The notes under the pieces: model-generated
Databases searched by the model: none
Told to the model about the DNA's origin: nothing
The model's input: the letters and a program-made list of their open reading frames with translations, nothing else
Shown here: positions 55,899 to 64,000 of the stretch, in pieces
Layout: each line of letters begins with the position of its first letter
Numbering within the stretch: position 1 is the stretch's first letter
From: Streptomyces diastaticus subsp. diastaticus
GTDB lineage: Bacteria > Actinomycetota > Actinomycetes > Streptomycetales > Streptomycetaceae
Assembly (NCBI RefSeq): GCF_011170125.1
Contig: NZ_BLLN01000003.1
Location: forward strand, 1,560,501-1,624,500
Reading direction: 5' to 3'
DNA: 64,000 nt
Position numbers and translations under genes: made by a program

Positions 55899-56787
55899 GA
55901 GCCTTTTCCATCCTCACTCCGAGCTGGTCAGATGCAGGGTGAGGGTGGCTTGGACGAGGCTGGTGATCCGGGTGGTCGAGCACCGTAGCCTGCGGAGGAG
56001 TCGCCAGGACTTGAGGGTGGCGACGGCCTGTTCGACGAGGGCCCGGATCTTTGCGTGGGACCGGTTGACCGCCTGCTGGCCTGTGGAGAGGGTTTCCCAC
56101 CGTCCCCAGCATGGGATGCGGACCGTGCCGCCGGTGCCTCGGTATGCCTTGTCGGCCCAGCATGGGACGTCTGCCTCGGCGAGGGCGTCGATGATCCCGT
56201 GTTCGCGGGCTGCGCGGATGTCGTGGACGGCGCCGGGCAGGGCGGGTGAGGCCCACAGCAGCCGGCCGAAGGGGTCGGCGAGGATCTGCACGTTCATCCC
56301 GTGCTTCTTGTGCTTGCCGGAGTAGAACGGCCGGTCCGCGGCGATGCGGTCGATGGGCAGGAGGGTGCCGTCCAGGATCAGGTACGCCTTCGCCGATGCG
56401 GTCCGCACCGCGTCGGTCAGGCCGGGGGCGAGAGCGGCCAGGAGCTCGACCGCCTCGGTGACGTAGCGGTAGGCCGTCGTGGTGCCGATGCCGAACCCGG
56501 CCGCAAGCTGGGCGTAGGTGTGGCCCATCCGCAGATGGGCGAGGGTGAGCAGGGCCTGGCGGCCGGCGGTCAGGCGCCGCCACCGGGAGCCGATCGCGCG
56601 GCGGTGGCGCCGCAGCTGCTGCGTGAGGAAGCGGAGGGCGGAACTGGACACGTCGACACCCGACGGGTAAACAAGCATGCGAAGCCTCTGGTGGAGACGG
56701 TTCTCTTGGTCGAAAACCCATCTACCAGGGGCTTCACCACCTTGTCAGCCCAACTGTGGTACTCCAGCAGCAGGTTGGAAAAGGCTC
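55899..56787 (-). mobile_element. 889-bp IS5-family insertion sequence with defined ends
   Basis: The left end begins GAGCCTTTTCCATCCTC (55899) and the right end, read inward, begins GAGCCTTTTCCAACCTG (from 56787), giving inverted repeats of about 15 bp with one mismatch. AGG flanks both sides (55896-55898 and 56788-56790) as a 3-bp target duplication, usual for several IS5 subgroups. It carries one transposase gene on the minus strand and interrupts the paralogue at 55583-57080. Confidence 0.9.
55914..56678 (-). CDS. IS5-family transposase (DDE_Tnp_4 type)
   Basis: A 254-residue intact transposase. An N-terminal helix-turn-helix (LRMGHTYAQLAAGFGIGTTTAYRYV) is followed by the DDE domain: LILDGTLLPIDR (first Asp), KHKKHGMNVQILAD, VPCWADKAYRGTGG (second Asp) and NRSHAKIRALVEQAVATLKSW (catalytic Glu). 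Start ATG 56678, 110 bp inside the right end of the element. The length and single ORF suggest the copy is still functional. Confidence 0.93.
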   Translation of the reverse strand: MLVYPSGVDVSSSALRFLTQQLRRHRRAIGSRWRRLTAGRQALLTLAHLRMGHTYAQLAAGFGIGTTTAYRYVTEAVELLAALAPGLTDAVRTASAKAYLILDGTLLPIDRIAADRPFYSGKHKKHGMNVQILADPFGRLLWASPALPGAVHDIRAAREHGIIDALAEADVPCWADKAYRGTGGTVRIPCWGRWETLSTGQQAVNRSHAKIRALVEQAVATLKSWRLLRRLRCSTTRITSLVQATLTLHLTSSE

Positions 56788-57167
56788 AGGGCCCGGGAAT
56801 TGAAACGCAGTTCGGCCGGCTTTCCGGCCAGCGTCAGCTCCGCTTTGTGGAGGGAAGGCTGACCCGATCTGCGCTTGCCTCGGAAAACCGTCTTCGGAAA
56901 GGCAGGGCCGCTCAGCCACGCCGTTTCCATGCCTTTGTTCAGGGGGGTGTAGAGGGCTGAGCGTTCCACGGCGACGGGACCGAAGACGCCGATATCTCCC
57001 GTGACCCCTGATTTCTCATCCCTCCGCTTGCCGCTGCTCCGGTACTCCACCAATTCGAATTCCCACGAATCGCCCACCATGCCCCGTTACTCTCTTCCTG
57101 CGCTCCAGCTTCGGGAGGTGCGTTCCAGTGTCGCCGGCCCCACCACTCCTAGGCAGTTTCGTTCGGA

Positions 57168-57240
57168 TCATCGGGAGGACCAGAGGAAGATGCCTGCGAT
57201 GTGGAGTCCCGCCAGGTAGATGGTGGCGGTCTTCTGTTGC
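57168..57240 (-). pseudogene. Possible C-terminal relic of another transposase
   Basis: SPQQKTATIYLAGLHIAGIF followed by LWSSR and a stop at 57168 resembles the end of IS4/IS5-type transposases of Streptomyces; an in-frame stop cuts it off upstream. The remainder of 57081-57449 shows no gene. It marks this stretch as an integration hotspot. Confidence 0.4.
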
Positions 57241-57449
57241 GGGGATCAGCGGAACCCGCCCACCGGGGTACCGGGGCGCCGGGTGCCACGAGTATCAGGG
57301 TGGCCCAGCGGGCGGTGGGTGAACGCGGCGGGTCGCCTGCCGCCACGGCCTGGACGGCGGCGTCGGGCGCGGTGGCGATCACCTGTGGTGGACTGGGGGG
57401 CAGCCCGGTGCTCCGTCCGCGCCCGGCCCGTTCGCCGCCCTGACCGGAA

Positions 57450-58229
57450 GTGGTGGTCCCCATCCGCATCGACCTCAACGCCGACCTCGCCGAGGGCTTC
57501 GGACGCTGGGAACTCGGCGACGACGACGCCCTGCTGACGGTGGTCACCAGCGCCAACGTGGCCTGCGGCTTCCACGCGGGCGACCCCACCGTCATCCGGG
57601 GCGCCTGCCGCCAGGCGGCGGCCGGGCGCGTCGCGGTCGGCGCCCAGGTCGGCTACCGCGACCTCGCCGGCTTCGGCCGGCGCTTCATCGACGTACCGCC
57701 TCGCGAACTCGCCGACGACGTGCTCTACCAGATCGGCGCCCTCGACGGGCTGGCCCGCGCCTCCGGCACCCGGGTGCGGTACGTGAAACCGCACGGCGCG
57801 CTCTACAACGCGATCGTCCACCACGAGGAGCAGGCCGCGGCCGTGGTCGCGGCGGTCCGCGCCTGGGACCCGGAGTGCCCCGTGCTCGGGCTGCCCGGGT
57901 CGCGCTGGCTGGCCAAGGCCGAGGAGGGCCGGCTCCCCGTCTTCCGCGAGGCGTTCGCCGACCGCGCGTACACGCCCTCCGGCACGCTGGTCCCGCGCCG
58001 GGAGCGCGGCGCGGTGCTGCACGACGCGGAGCTGATCGCCGAGCGGTGCGTCCGGCTGGCCCGCGGCGAGCCGATCGCGGCGATCGACGGCACCCCGCTG
58101 GTCGTCCACGCCGACTCGCTCTGCGTGCACGGCGACACCCCGGGCGCGGTGGTCGTCGCCCTGGCCGTCCGCGAGCGGCTGGAGGCCGAGGGGATCACCT
58201 TGCGCGCCTTCACCGGGGAGGGCCGCTGA
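57450..58229 (+). CDS. pxpA: 5-oxoprolinase subunit PxpA (LamB/YcsF family)
   Basis: A 259-residue protein with [49 protein letters not shown] and [10 protein letters not shown], the YcsF/PxpA signature. With PxpB and PxpC it hydrolyses 5-oxoproline (pyroglutamate) to glutamate with ATP. The start is GTG 57450 with a weak site. It leads a tight operon: pxpB begins two bases after its stop and pxpC overlaps pxpB. Confidence 0.94.
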   Translation: MVVPIRIDLNADLAEGFGRWELGDDDALLTVVTSANVACGFHAGDPTVIRGACRQAAAGRVAVGAQVGYRDLAGFGRRFIDVPPRELADDVLYQIGALDGLARASGTRVRYVKPHGALYNAIVHHEEQAAAVVAAVRAWDPECPVLGLPGSRWLAKAEEGRLPVFREAFADRAYTPSGTLVPRRERGAVLHDAELIAERCVRLARGEPIAAIDGTPLVVHADSLCVHGDTPGAVVVALAVRERLEAEGITLRAFTGEGR

Positions 58230-58230
58230 C

Positions 58231-58845
58231 GTGCGGTTCCTGCCCTGCGCCGACCAGGGACTGCTGGTCGGGACCGGCTCGCTCGACGAGGCCCTGGCGC
58301 TCTACCGCGCCCTGGCGGCCGGCCTGCCGCCGGGCGTCGAGGACCTCGTCCCGGCGGCCCGCACGGTCCTGCTGAGACTGGCGCCCGGAGCCGACCCGGC
58401 CCGCGTCGAACGGCACGTGCGCCGCCTGGAACTGAGCGGCACGCCGACCGGGAGGGGTGAGCTGGTACGGATCCCCGTCGTGTACGACGGGGAGGACCTG
58501 CCCCGGGTCGCGGAGCTGACCGGGCTGCCTGCCCGGGAGGTCGTGCGGCTGCACACCGGGCGCGAATGGACCGTCGCCTTCGGAGGGTTCGCCCCAGGCT
58601 TCGGCTACCTCATCGGCGGTGCACCGGAGTTGGCCGTCCCGCGACGCGCGGAGTCGCGTACCCGCGTGCCGGCGGGAGCGGTGGGCCTCGCCGGGGAGTT
58701 CAGCGGCGTCTACCCGCGCCCCTCGCCGGGCGGCTGGCAGCTCATCGGCCGCACTCGGCTGGAGATGTGGCGCGAGGACCGCACGCCCCCGGCCCTGCTG
58801 CGCCCCGGGGTGCGGGTGCGGTTCGAGGAGGTGGGGCGGCCGTGA
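58231..58845 (+). CDS. pxpB: 5-oxoprolinase subunit PxpB (KipI-like)
   Basis: A 204-residue allophanate-hydrolase-subunit-1 / KipI-like protein starting with GTG 58231 right after the pxpA stop. Motifs: ELVRIPVVYDGEDLPRVAE, FGGFAPGFGYLIGG and RVPAGAVGLAGEFSGVYPR. Works with PxpC as the ATP-dependent kinase half of the oxoprolinase. Confidence 0.94.
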   Translation: MRFLPCADQGLLVGTGSLDEALALYRALAAGLPPGVEDLVPAARTVLLRLAPGADPARVERHVRRLELSGTPTGRGELVRIPVVYDGEDLPRVAELTGLPAREVVRLHTGREWTVAFGGFAPGFGYLIGGAPELAVPRRAESRTRVPAGAVGLAGEFSGVYPRPSPGGWQLIGRTRLEMWREDRTPPALLRPGVRVRFEEVGRP

Positions 58846-59705
58846 CGCGGGGCGGGGACGCGCTGGAGGTGCTGGCCACCGGGCCGCTGGCGACCGTGCA
58901 GGACCTGGGGAGGCCGGGGCTGGCACCCATGGGCGTGGGGGCGTCGGGGGCGGCGGACCGCTCCGCCCTGCGCCTGGCCAACCGGCTCGTCGGCAATCCG
59001 GAGGGCGCCGCCGCCGTCGAGGCGACCCTCGGCGGCCTCGCGGTGCGGGCGCTGCGGCCGGTGACCGTGGCGGTGACCGGCGCCCCGGCGCCCCTCAGTA
59101 CCGGGGCGCCGTACGGGGTGATCCAGCTGGCCGAGGGGGAGCGGCTGGAACTGGGGGCGCCCCCGGTGGGGCTGCGGAGCTACCTCGCGGTGCGCGGAGG
59201 GCTCACCGTGGCCGAGGTGCTGGGGTCGCGCTCCCGCGACGTCCTCGCCGCCCTGGGCCCCGCCCCCCTGGCCGTCGGCGACGTCCTGCCGGCCGGGCCC
59301 GCGCCCGACGCTCTCCCGCACGTCGACCTGGCACCGGTCCGTACGCCGGCCGGCGGCGAGGTGGTGCTGCGGGTGGTGCTCGGACCGCGCGACGACTGGT
59401 TCGTCCCGGAGGCCGCGAGGCGCCTCCTGGCGGAGCCGTGGACGGTGGGGCAGGCCAGCGACCGGGTCGGTATGCGGCTCGACGGGCCGGCCCTCGGACG
59501 CGCCGTCGACGGGGAGCTGCCCAGCGAGGGCATGGTCCCGGGCGCCGTCCAGGTCCCGCCCGGAGGCCGGCCCGTCCTCTTCCTGGCCGACCACCCGGTG
59601 ACCGGCGGCTACCCGGTGATCGCCGTCGTCCTCCGCGCCGACCTGGACCTCGCCGCGCAGGTCAGGCCGGGGCAGACGCTGCGGTTCCGTACGGCACCGA
59701 GCTGA
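58842..59705 (+). CDS. pxpC: 5-oxoprolinase subunit PxpC (KipA-like)
   Basis: A 287-residue protein starting at GTG 58842, overlapping the pxpB stop (GTGA). TVQDLGRPGLAPMGVGASGAAD, RSYLAVRGGL, SDRVGMRLDGPAL, SEGMVPGAVQVPPGGRPV and DHPVTGGYPVIAVV are typical of KipA/PxpC (allophanate hydrolase subunit 2 fold). A hairpin follows the gene. Confidence 0.94.
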   Translation: MTRGGDALEVLATGPLATVQDLGRPGLAPMGVGASGAADRSALRLANRLVGNPEGAAAVEATLGGLAVRALRPVTVAVTGAPAPLSTGAPYGVIQLAEGERLELGAPPVGLRSYLAVRGGLTVAEVLGSRSRDVLAALGPAPLAVGDVLPAGPAPDALPHVDLAPVRTPAGGEVVLRVVLGPRDDWFVPEAARRLLAEPWTVGQASDRVGMRLDGPALGRAVDGELPSEGMVPGAVQVPPGGRPVLFLADHPVTGGYPVIAVVLRADLDLAAQVRPGQTLRFRTAPS

Positions 59706-59825
59706 CCCGCCCGGGGCCGCTCGTCGCCGGAGGGCACCTGCGAGGAGCAGGCGGGTGCCGACGGGGCGCTGACACGGACGCTGTCCCAGCGGCGCCGGCC
59801 CTGCCCGCGGCGTCGCGGCGCCGAA

Positions 59826-59855
59826 GAGGGCCGGGACCCGGCATGGTCCCGGCCC
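59826..59855. terminator. Bidirectional hairpin between pxpC and msrA
   Basis: GAGGGCCGGGACC and GGTCCCGGCCCCCTC around the loop CGGCAT form a stem of about 13 bp between the convergent pxpC and msrA. GGTCCCGGCC-like sequence recurs once more just downstream, so the area may terminate from both sides. Confidence 0.65.
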
Positions 59856-59918
59856 CCTCGGGTCAGCGGTCCCGGCCCTCTCGGGTCAGGTGTGGAGCGG
59901 GCCGGCGGGCCCGCGCGG

Positions 59919-60434
59919 TCAGGCGGTCCGGGCCCGGCGCGGCAGCTTCCAGCCGGGGCGCGGGAAGTGGCAGGTGTAGCCGTTCGGGTAGCGCTCCAGG
60001 TAGTCCTGGTGCTCCGGCTCGGCCTGCCAGAAGTCGCCCAGCGGCTCCACCTCGGTCACCACCGGCCCCGGCCACAGGCCGCTCGCCTCCACGTCGGCGA
60101 TGGTGTCCCGCGCCGTGCGCAGCTGGTCCTCGTCGGCGTAGTAGATCGCCGAGCGGTAGCTGCGGCCGACGTCGTTGCCCTGCCGGTCGAGGGTGGTCGG
60201 GTCGTGGACCTGGAAGAAGAACTCCAGCAGGTCGCGGTAGCCGGTGCGCTCCGGGTCGTACAGGATCTCGATCGCCTCGGCGTGATCGCCGTGGTCGCGG
60301 TACGTGGCGTTCGGTGTGTCCCCGCCGGTGTAGCCGACCCGGGTCGACACGACCCCGGGCTGCTTCCGGATGAGGTCCTGCATGCCCCAGAAGCAGCCTC
60401 CGGCGAGTACGGCCTTCTGCGTTCCGGTGTCCAT
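59919..60434 (-). CDS. msrA: Peptide methionine (S)-S-oxide reductase MsrA
   Basis: A 171-residue enzyme with the active-site GGCFWG (Cys14), [22 protein letters not shown] and [14 protein letters not shown]. Reduces methionine-S-sulfoxide in proteins. GlyPheProArg-type C-terminal Cys residues for resolution are reduced to one visible Cys (YTCHFPRP). Single gene, ATG 60434. Confidence 0.94.
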   Translation of the reverse strand: MDTGTQKAVLAGGCFWGMQDLIRKQPGVVSTRVGYTGGDTPNATYRDHGDHAEAIEILYDPERTGYRDLLEFFFQVHDPTTLDRQGNDVGRSYRSAIYYADEDQLRTARDTIADVEASGLWPGPVVTEVEPLGDFWQAEPEHQDYLERYPNGYTCHFPRPGWKLPRRARTA

Positions 60435-60804
60435 ACGCTGTGCTCCCGACTGGCATCGACGCGCGCCCGGCCGCCCTCGCGGCGCCGGGGCCTCTCGGCT
60501 GGCGTAACGATCCCGGGGGCGTCGACATTCCCGCCCGGACCCCGGTGCGTAGGGCCCGGTGGCGGGCCGTTCCGTGCGGACGGCCGTGCGAGCTCCCGGG
60601 AGGCGGCCTCCCCATGCCGGTACCCGGGGCCCGCGGGCCCCGGGAATTCCTCCGCTGACGGATCCCGCCGCCCCCCGCCCGCCCCGCCCCGGCCAGGCAG
60701 GCCCCTTCAGGACGCTCGCCCGGTCGGCGACCGCGCGGATACCTGCGCGAGGCCGCCGGGACGGGGCAGAGTGGGCCTGTCACTGTCACAGCGAAGGGAC
60801 CGTA
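60435..60804. other. Intergenic region with a 22-bp perfect palindrome
   Basis: No gene seen. CCCGGGGCCCG followed directly by CGGGCCCCGGG (60623-60644) is a loop-free palindrome. The promoter of the acetyltransferase gene should lie in the last 150 bp; no clear -10/-35 pair was found. Confidence 0.45.
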
Positions 60805-61386
60805 GTGGCCAGTCAGAAAGAACGCATGCTCGCCGGTGAGCTGTACCAAGCCGACGACCCGGAGATCCAGGCCGACGCGGCCCGGTCCGCGAAGATCAGC
60901 GAACGGTTCAACGCCTCACCGTCCGACGACCCCCAGGCACGCCGCACGCTCCTCGTCGAGCTGCTCGGCAGCGTGGGTGAGGACGTGGACGTACGGCCGC
61001 CGCTGCGGGTGGACTACGGCACCTACATCACCCTGGGGCGCGGCACCTTCATCAACTTCGGGGCCGTCCTCCTCGACGTCGCGCCGATCACCGTCGGGGA
61101 GGACGTGCAGTTCGGCCCGCACGTCCAGTTGCTGACGCCGACGCACCCCGTGGACCCGGTGGCGCGGCGGGCCAAGTGGGAGGCGGCGGAGCCGATCACC
61201 ATCGGCGACAACGTGTGGCTCGGCGGCGGAGTCATCGTCTGCCCCGGGGTGACCATCGGGGAGAACACCGTGGTCGGCGCGGGCGCCGTCGTCACCAAGG
61301 ATCTGCCGCCCAACGTGGTGGCGGTCGGCAACCCCGCCAGGATCATCCGTGAGATCCCCCTCCCCGAGGCCCCGCCGGCTCCCTGA
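60805..61386 (+). CDS. Maltose/galactoside O-acetyltransferase family protein
   Basis: A 193-residue left-handed beta-helix acetyltransferase (LacA/Maa type). The N-terminal Mac domain reads ERMLAGELYQADDPEI; hexapeptide repeats follow, with catalytic His114 in PTHPVDP and NVWLGGGVIVCPGVTIGENTVVGAGAVVTKDLP at the C-terminal coils. Transfers acetyl from acetyl-CoA to sugars. GTG 60805 was chosen because GAAGGGA precedes it. Confidence 0.92.
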   Translation: MASQKERMLAGELYQADDPEIQADAARSAKISERFNASPSDDPQARRTLLVELLGSVGEDVDVRPPLRVDYGTYITLGRGTFINFGAVLLDVAPITVGEDVQFGPHVQLLTPTHPVDPVARRAKWEAAEPITIGDNVWLGGGVIVCPGVTIGENTVVGAGAVVTKDLPPNVVAVGNPARIIREIPLPEAPPAP

Positions 61387-61495
61387 CCCGGCGGGTCCGA
61401 GTGAGCCGCGCGGGAGACGACCGCTCGGCGCCGGAGTACAGGAAGAGCCGGCCGCTCCCGGTACCCCGGCCCGCCGAGCGGTGCGCACCACCCGG

Positions 61496-62605
61496 TCAGA
61501 CGGCCGTGGCGCCCTGAGGCTCACCGGGGGCCGCGTCCTGAGGCGGTTCGGCGAGCTGCTCGCGTACGTACCCCCACACCACCCCGATCAGCGCGGCGGC
61601 CGGAACGGCGAGCAGGCTGCCGACGATGCCGGCCAGGCTGCCGCCGAGGGTGACGGCGAGGAGGACCACCGCCGCGTGCAGGCCGAGCCCCCTGCTCTGG
61701 ATCATCGGCTGGAAGACGTTCCCCTCCAGTTGCTGCACGACGATGATGAGGGCGAGAACGATCAGGGCGTCGGTCAGGCCGTTGGAGACCAGAGCGATCA
61801 GGACCGCGACGAAACCGGCGAAGAACGCGCCGATGATCGGCACGAACGCGCCGACGAAGGTCACCACCGACAGCGGCAGCACCAGCGGGATTCCCAGGAT
61901 CCACAGACCGATGCCGATGAAGACCGCGTCGATCAGGCCGACGAGCGCCTGCGAGCGGATGAACGCCCCCAGCGTGTTCCAGCAGCGCTCCGCGACGGTC
62001 GGGACGTCGACGGCGAGCCGGCCCGGCAACTGGCGGGTCAGCCACGGGAGGAATCTGGGCCCGTCCTTGAGGAAGAAGAACATCAGGAAGACGGCGATGA
62101 CCGCCGTGACGACGCCGTGGACCACCGTGCCCACCCCGGTCGCCACCGTGGAGACCGTGGTGCCGAGACTGTCCTGGAGCCGGGCGACGGCCGAGTCCAT
62201 CGCCTTCGTGATCTCGGCGTCGCCGATGTTCAGCGGCGGTCCGGCCGCCCAGTCACGCACCTGGTCGACCCCGGCGATCACTCCGTCCGCCAAGGTCCCC
62301 GACTGGGAGGCGACCGGCACCGCGACCAGGGCCACGATGCCGGCCGCCACGGTGAGGGCGAGTACCGTCACGGCCGAGGCGGCGAGCGCCGGGGGCCAGG
62401 AGTGGTTGCGCAGGAAACGGGCCAGCGGCCAGGTGAGCGTGGTGATCAGCAGGCCGATCACCAGCGGCCACACCACCGGCCACATCTGGCCGACCAGCCA
62501 CAACCCGGCCGTGACGGCGACGGCCACCAGCAACAACTGGGCAGAGGTACGCGCCGATGTGTGCAGGGCGGCACGGGACTTGGTGGAACTGAGCCTGGTG
62601 GACAT
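61496..62605 (-). CDS. AI-2E family (YdiK/TqsA-like, UPF0118) transporter
   Basis: A 369-residue membrane protein with about eight hydrophobic segments, including a pair at the N-terminus, FLMFFFLKDG in the middle, and IIVVQQLEGNVFQPMIQSR near the C-terminus, which are signatures of the AI-2E/UPF0118 family. Members export varied substrates, including ions; an autoinducer role is not implied. Start ATG 62605. Confidence 0.92.
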   Translation of the reverse strand: MSTRLSSTKSRAALHTSARTSAQLLLVAVAVTAGLWLVGQMWPVVWPLVIGLLITTLTWPLARFLRNHSWPPALAASAVTVLALTVAAGIVALVAVPVASQSGTLADGVIAGVDQVRDWAAGPPLNIGDAEITKAMDSAVARLQDSLGTTVSTVATGVGTVVHGVVTAVIAVFLMFFFLKDGPRFLPWLTRQLPGRLAVDVPTVAERCWNTLGAFIRSQALVGLIDAVFIGIGLWILGIPLVLPLSVVTFVGAFVPIIGAFFAGFVAVLIALVSNGLTDALIVLALIIVVQQLEGNVFQPMIQSRGLGLHAAVVLLAVTLGGSLAGIVGSLLAVPAAALIGVVWGYVREQLAEPPQDAAPGEPQGATAV

Positions 62606-62728
62606 GCGGCCACCCTACTGACCGGCGGCCCCGGGCCTGCCCGGTCAGCCGTGCGGCGCCTGCCGGTGGAAGGCGGCGAGCGCCGTGCCGACGGGGTGCG
62701 GCTGGGGCCGGGTGGTCCCGGTCGCCGC

Positions 62729-63338
62729 TCAGCCGCCGTCGCGCTTGCGGTGGCGGACGTGCGTGGTCAGCGGTGAGTGCAGAACCTCGACGGGCTCGAA
62801 ACCGAAGGTTCCGACGCCGTCGAAGAGGCGCTCGCCGCCGCCGAGCAGGACGGGCGCGATGTCGAGGGTGAGTTCGTCGATCGCGCCGGCGCCGAGGGCC
62901 TGGCGCACCGTCGAAGCGCCACCGGCGATGTCCACGCCCTTGCCGTCGGCGGCTTCGAGCGCCTGCGCGTAAGCGGTGCCGAAGCCCTCGGTGACGAAAC
63001 GGAAGGTGGCCCCTCCGCCGGCGTGACCGGTCCGCGGGCGTAGGGGGTGAGCACGAACACCGGGGCGTGGTACGGGGGCTCGGGGCCCCACCAACCGTTC
63101 CACGGCCCGTCCCACTCGCCTCGGACCGGTCCGAACATGTTGCGGCCCATGACATGGGCACCACGCGGGCGCGTCAGCCGGCCGCTGGCCGTCTCGTCGG
63201 CTCCGGTCGCGCGCGGGTCGCCGATGTGCCAGCCGTGCAGCTCCTGGCCGCGCTTGCCAGCGGATCGTCCCGGCTCTGCTCGGGTCCGGCGACGAAGCCG
63301 TCGAGCGAGACCGACATGTGGCAGGTGGTGTCGGTCAT
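62729..63338 (-). pseudogene. RibD C-terminal / dihydrofolate reductase-like protein with two frame changes
   Basis: From ATG 63338: MTDTTCHMSVSLDGFVAGPE, then in a second frame GQELHGWHIGDPRATGADET and HVMGRNMFGPVRGEWDGPWN to FVLTPYAR, then in a third frame GGGATFRFVTEGF, VDIAGGASTVRQALGAGAID and EVLHSPLTTHVRHRK to TGA 62729. Together this is a normal 200-residue YwjB/YyaP-type reductase of the RibD_C family. Two shifts, near 63255 and 63030, disrupt it. Either a recent pseudogene or base-calling errors. Confidence 0.75.
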
Positions 63339-63558
63339 CGGCTTCTCTCCGCAGGCGGCAGGTGCGGGGGTCGTGGGGTCGTCGGACCGCGCGACGGGCG
63401 TACGGAGTGTCAGAGCCGACCGGACTCGTCGCGTCACCGCGCAGCCGTCGGAGGCCCGGCTGCCGCGCCCCCGGCCCCGGGGCGCCACCGGTGAACCGCC
63501 GGGCGCGGCACCGCCTTCGGCCGGGCCGGCCGAAGGCGGCGGACCGCGCTGAACGACG

Positions 63559-63870
63559 ATGAGCGGTATGACCTCTGACCCCCGCCCGCCCGGCCGCACC
63601 GTCGACGGCACCGGACTGCTCTGCGTCACCCTTCTGCTGCGCCTGCGCAAGGAGATCGAGGGCGCCGAACCCGGCACCCTCGTCCATGTCATCGCCACCG
63701 ACCCCGCCGCGCCCCTCGACCTGCCCGCCTGGTGCCACCTGACCGGCCACCAGTACCTCGGCCCCGTCGGAGGGGACCGCCGCTCCGTCTACGCCCTCCG
63801 GCTCACCGCCCGGGCGCGATCCACCCGCTCCGACGCGCCGTGGCACCGCGCCGAGCCGGGTGGCCCGTGA
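63559..63870 (+). CDS. TusA/SirA-like sulfurtransferase family protein
   Basis: A 103-residue small protein. VDGTGLLCVTLLLRLRKEIE followed by GTLVHVIATDPAAPLDLPAW and CHLTGHQYLG is a TusA-like fold: the Cys of LLCVTL is at the sulfur-carrying position, but the usual C-P-x-P becomes C-V-T-L, so both Pro are missing. DPAAPLDLPAWC is well kept. May carry sulfur or act in redox processes; the loss of the Pro residues makes function uncertain. ATG 63559 (or 63568). The final 130 bp of the window show no gene. Confidence 0.8.
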   Translation: MSGMTSDPRPPGRTVDGTGLLCVTLLLRLRKEIEGAEPGTLVHVIATDPAAPLDLPAWCHLTGHQYLGPVGGDRRSVYALRLTARARSTRSDAPWHRAEPGGP

Positions 63871-64000
63871 CCGGCTCGGAGCTGTGGCGGAGCACGGCGA
63901 CGGAGCGCGCCGCCGCTCACGTACCGGTTCTCTCCCGAACCGGCGGGACCCCCGGCCCGGCAGGTGAGCGGCGTGCGGGACGGCCCTCGCCGCGCCCGGC

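Larger units (their letters stand above)
55583..57080 (-). pseudogene. Paralogue of the 204-residue protein gene, disrupted by an IS5-family element
   Basis: The N-terminal half (57080 down to 56788) encodes GMETAWLSGPAFPKTVFRGK, SGQPSLHKAELTLAGKPAEL and RFNSRAL; the C-terminal half (55898 down to 55583) encodes CKEARRLHIAYERRTYVYS and DAVDLAIAIVLEEVDTDVL to the stop. Removing the element and one copy of its 3-bp duplication rejoins them in frame as RAL-CKEARRL, matching RAL-RKQSRAL of the intact paralogue at 54495-55109. The ATG at 57080 has GGAAGAG upstream. No copy of the 458-residue gene accompanies it. Confidence 0.85.

Overview
The window reads as chromosomal DNA of a Streptomyces or very close relative. 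Base composition is very GC-rich, starts are often GTG or TTG, and neighbouring genes repeatedly overlap by four bases (ATGA, GTGA, TTGA). Typical actinomycete families are present: FadR-type GntR regulators, Tat lipoproteins, an Sfp-type phosphopantetheinyl transferase, a permease-ATPase fusion and a PxpABC operon. No rRNA, tRNA or CRISPR array was seen.

Layout. 0-4.5 kb: a DUF1796 gene (5' end outside the window) coupled to a LmbE/PIG-L gene that is split by two head-to-tail IS110-family copies. 4.8-7.2 kb: a frameshifted VOC gene, then a phosphopantetheinyl transferase coupled to a metallophosphoesterase, recalling mycobacterial pptT-pptH. 7.3-13.7 kb: a D-mannonate dehydratase with a sugar ABC transporter, a strong palindromic operator and a GntR regulator. 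13.8-24.7 kb: mixed metabolism (condensation-domain protein, saccharopine-dehydrogenase-like protein, SpoIIE phosphatase, acyl-CoA oxidase, a small tendamistat-like secreted protein, streptogramin lyase, hydrolase) interspersed with relics of a DUF1080 gene, a FecE-like ATPase and an AlkD-like gene.

24.9-37.8 kb is a complete sialic-acid utilisation locus. It holds a dipeptide-type ABC importer, a GntR repressor flanked by two copies of one palindrome (ATCAGACGTCTGAT core), a CE7 esterase, a secreted sialidase, and nanA, nanK, nanE and nagB. Released sialic acid would be imported, cleaved to ManNAc, phosphorylated, epimerised to GlcNAc-6-P and deaminated toward fructose-6-P. 38-49.7 kb: a guanine-deaminase-like gene, a lone xanthine dehydrogenase Mo subunit, TctCBA with an orphan DpiA-like response regulator, an SDR, and glpFK.

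50.3-52.9 kb is the most unusual block. A protein made of six 23-residue repeats is translationally coupled to a JmjC/ROX-type oxygenase and then to a Suc_Fer-like ferredoxin; this looks like a substrate-plus-modifying-enzyme operon. 53-57.2 kb carries an unrecognised two-gene module (458 and 204 residues). A paralogue of the smaller gene lies opposite it and is cut by an 889-bp IS5-family element with visible inverted repeats and a 3-bp duplication. 57.4-64 kb: 5-oxoprolinase pxpABC, msrA, a sugar O-acetyltransferase, an AI-2E family transporter, a doubly frameshifted RibD/DHFR-like gene and a TusA-like gene.

Several otherwise convincing genes carry single-base frame changes, some in C or G runs. 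Part of the apparent decay may therefore be sequencing error.
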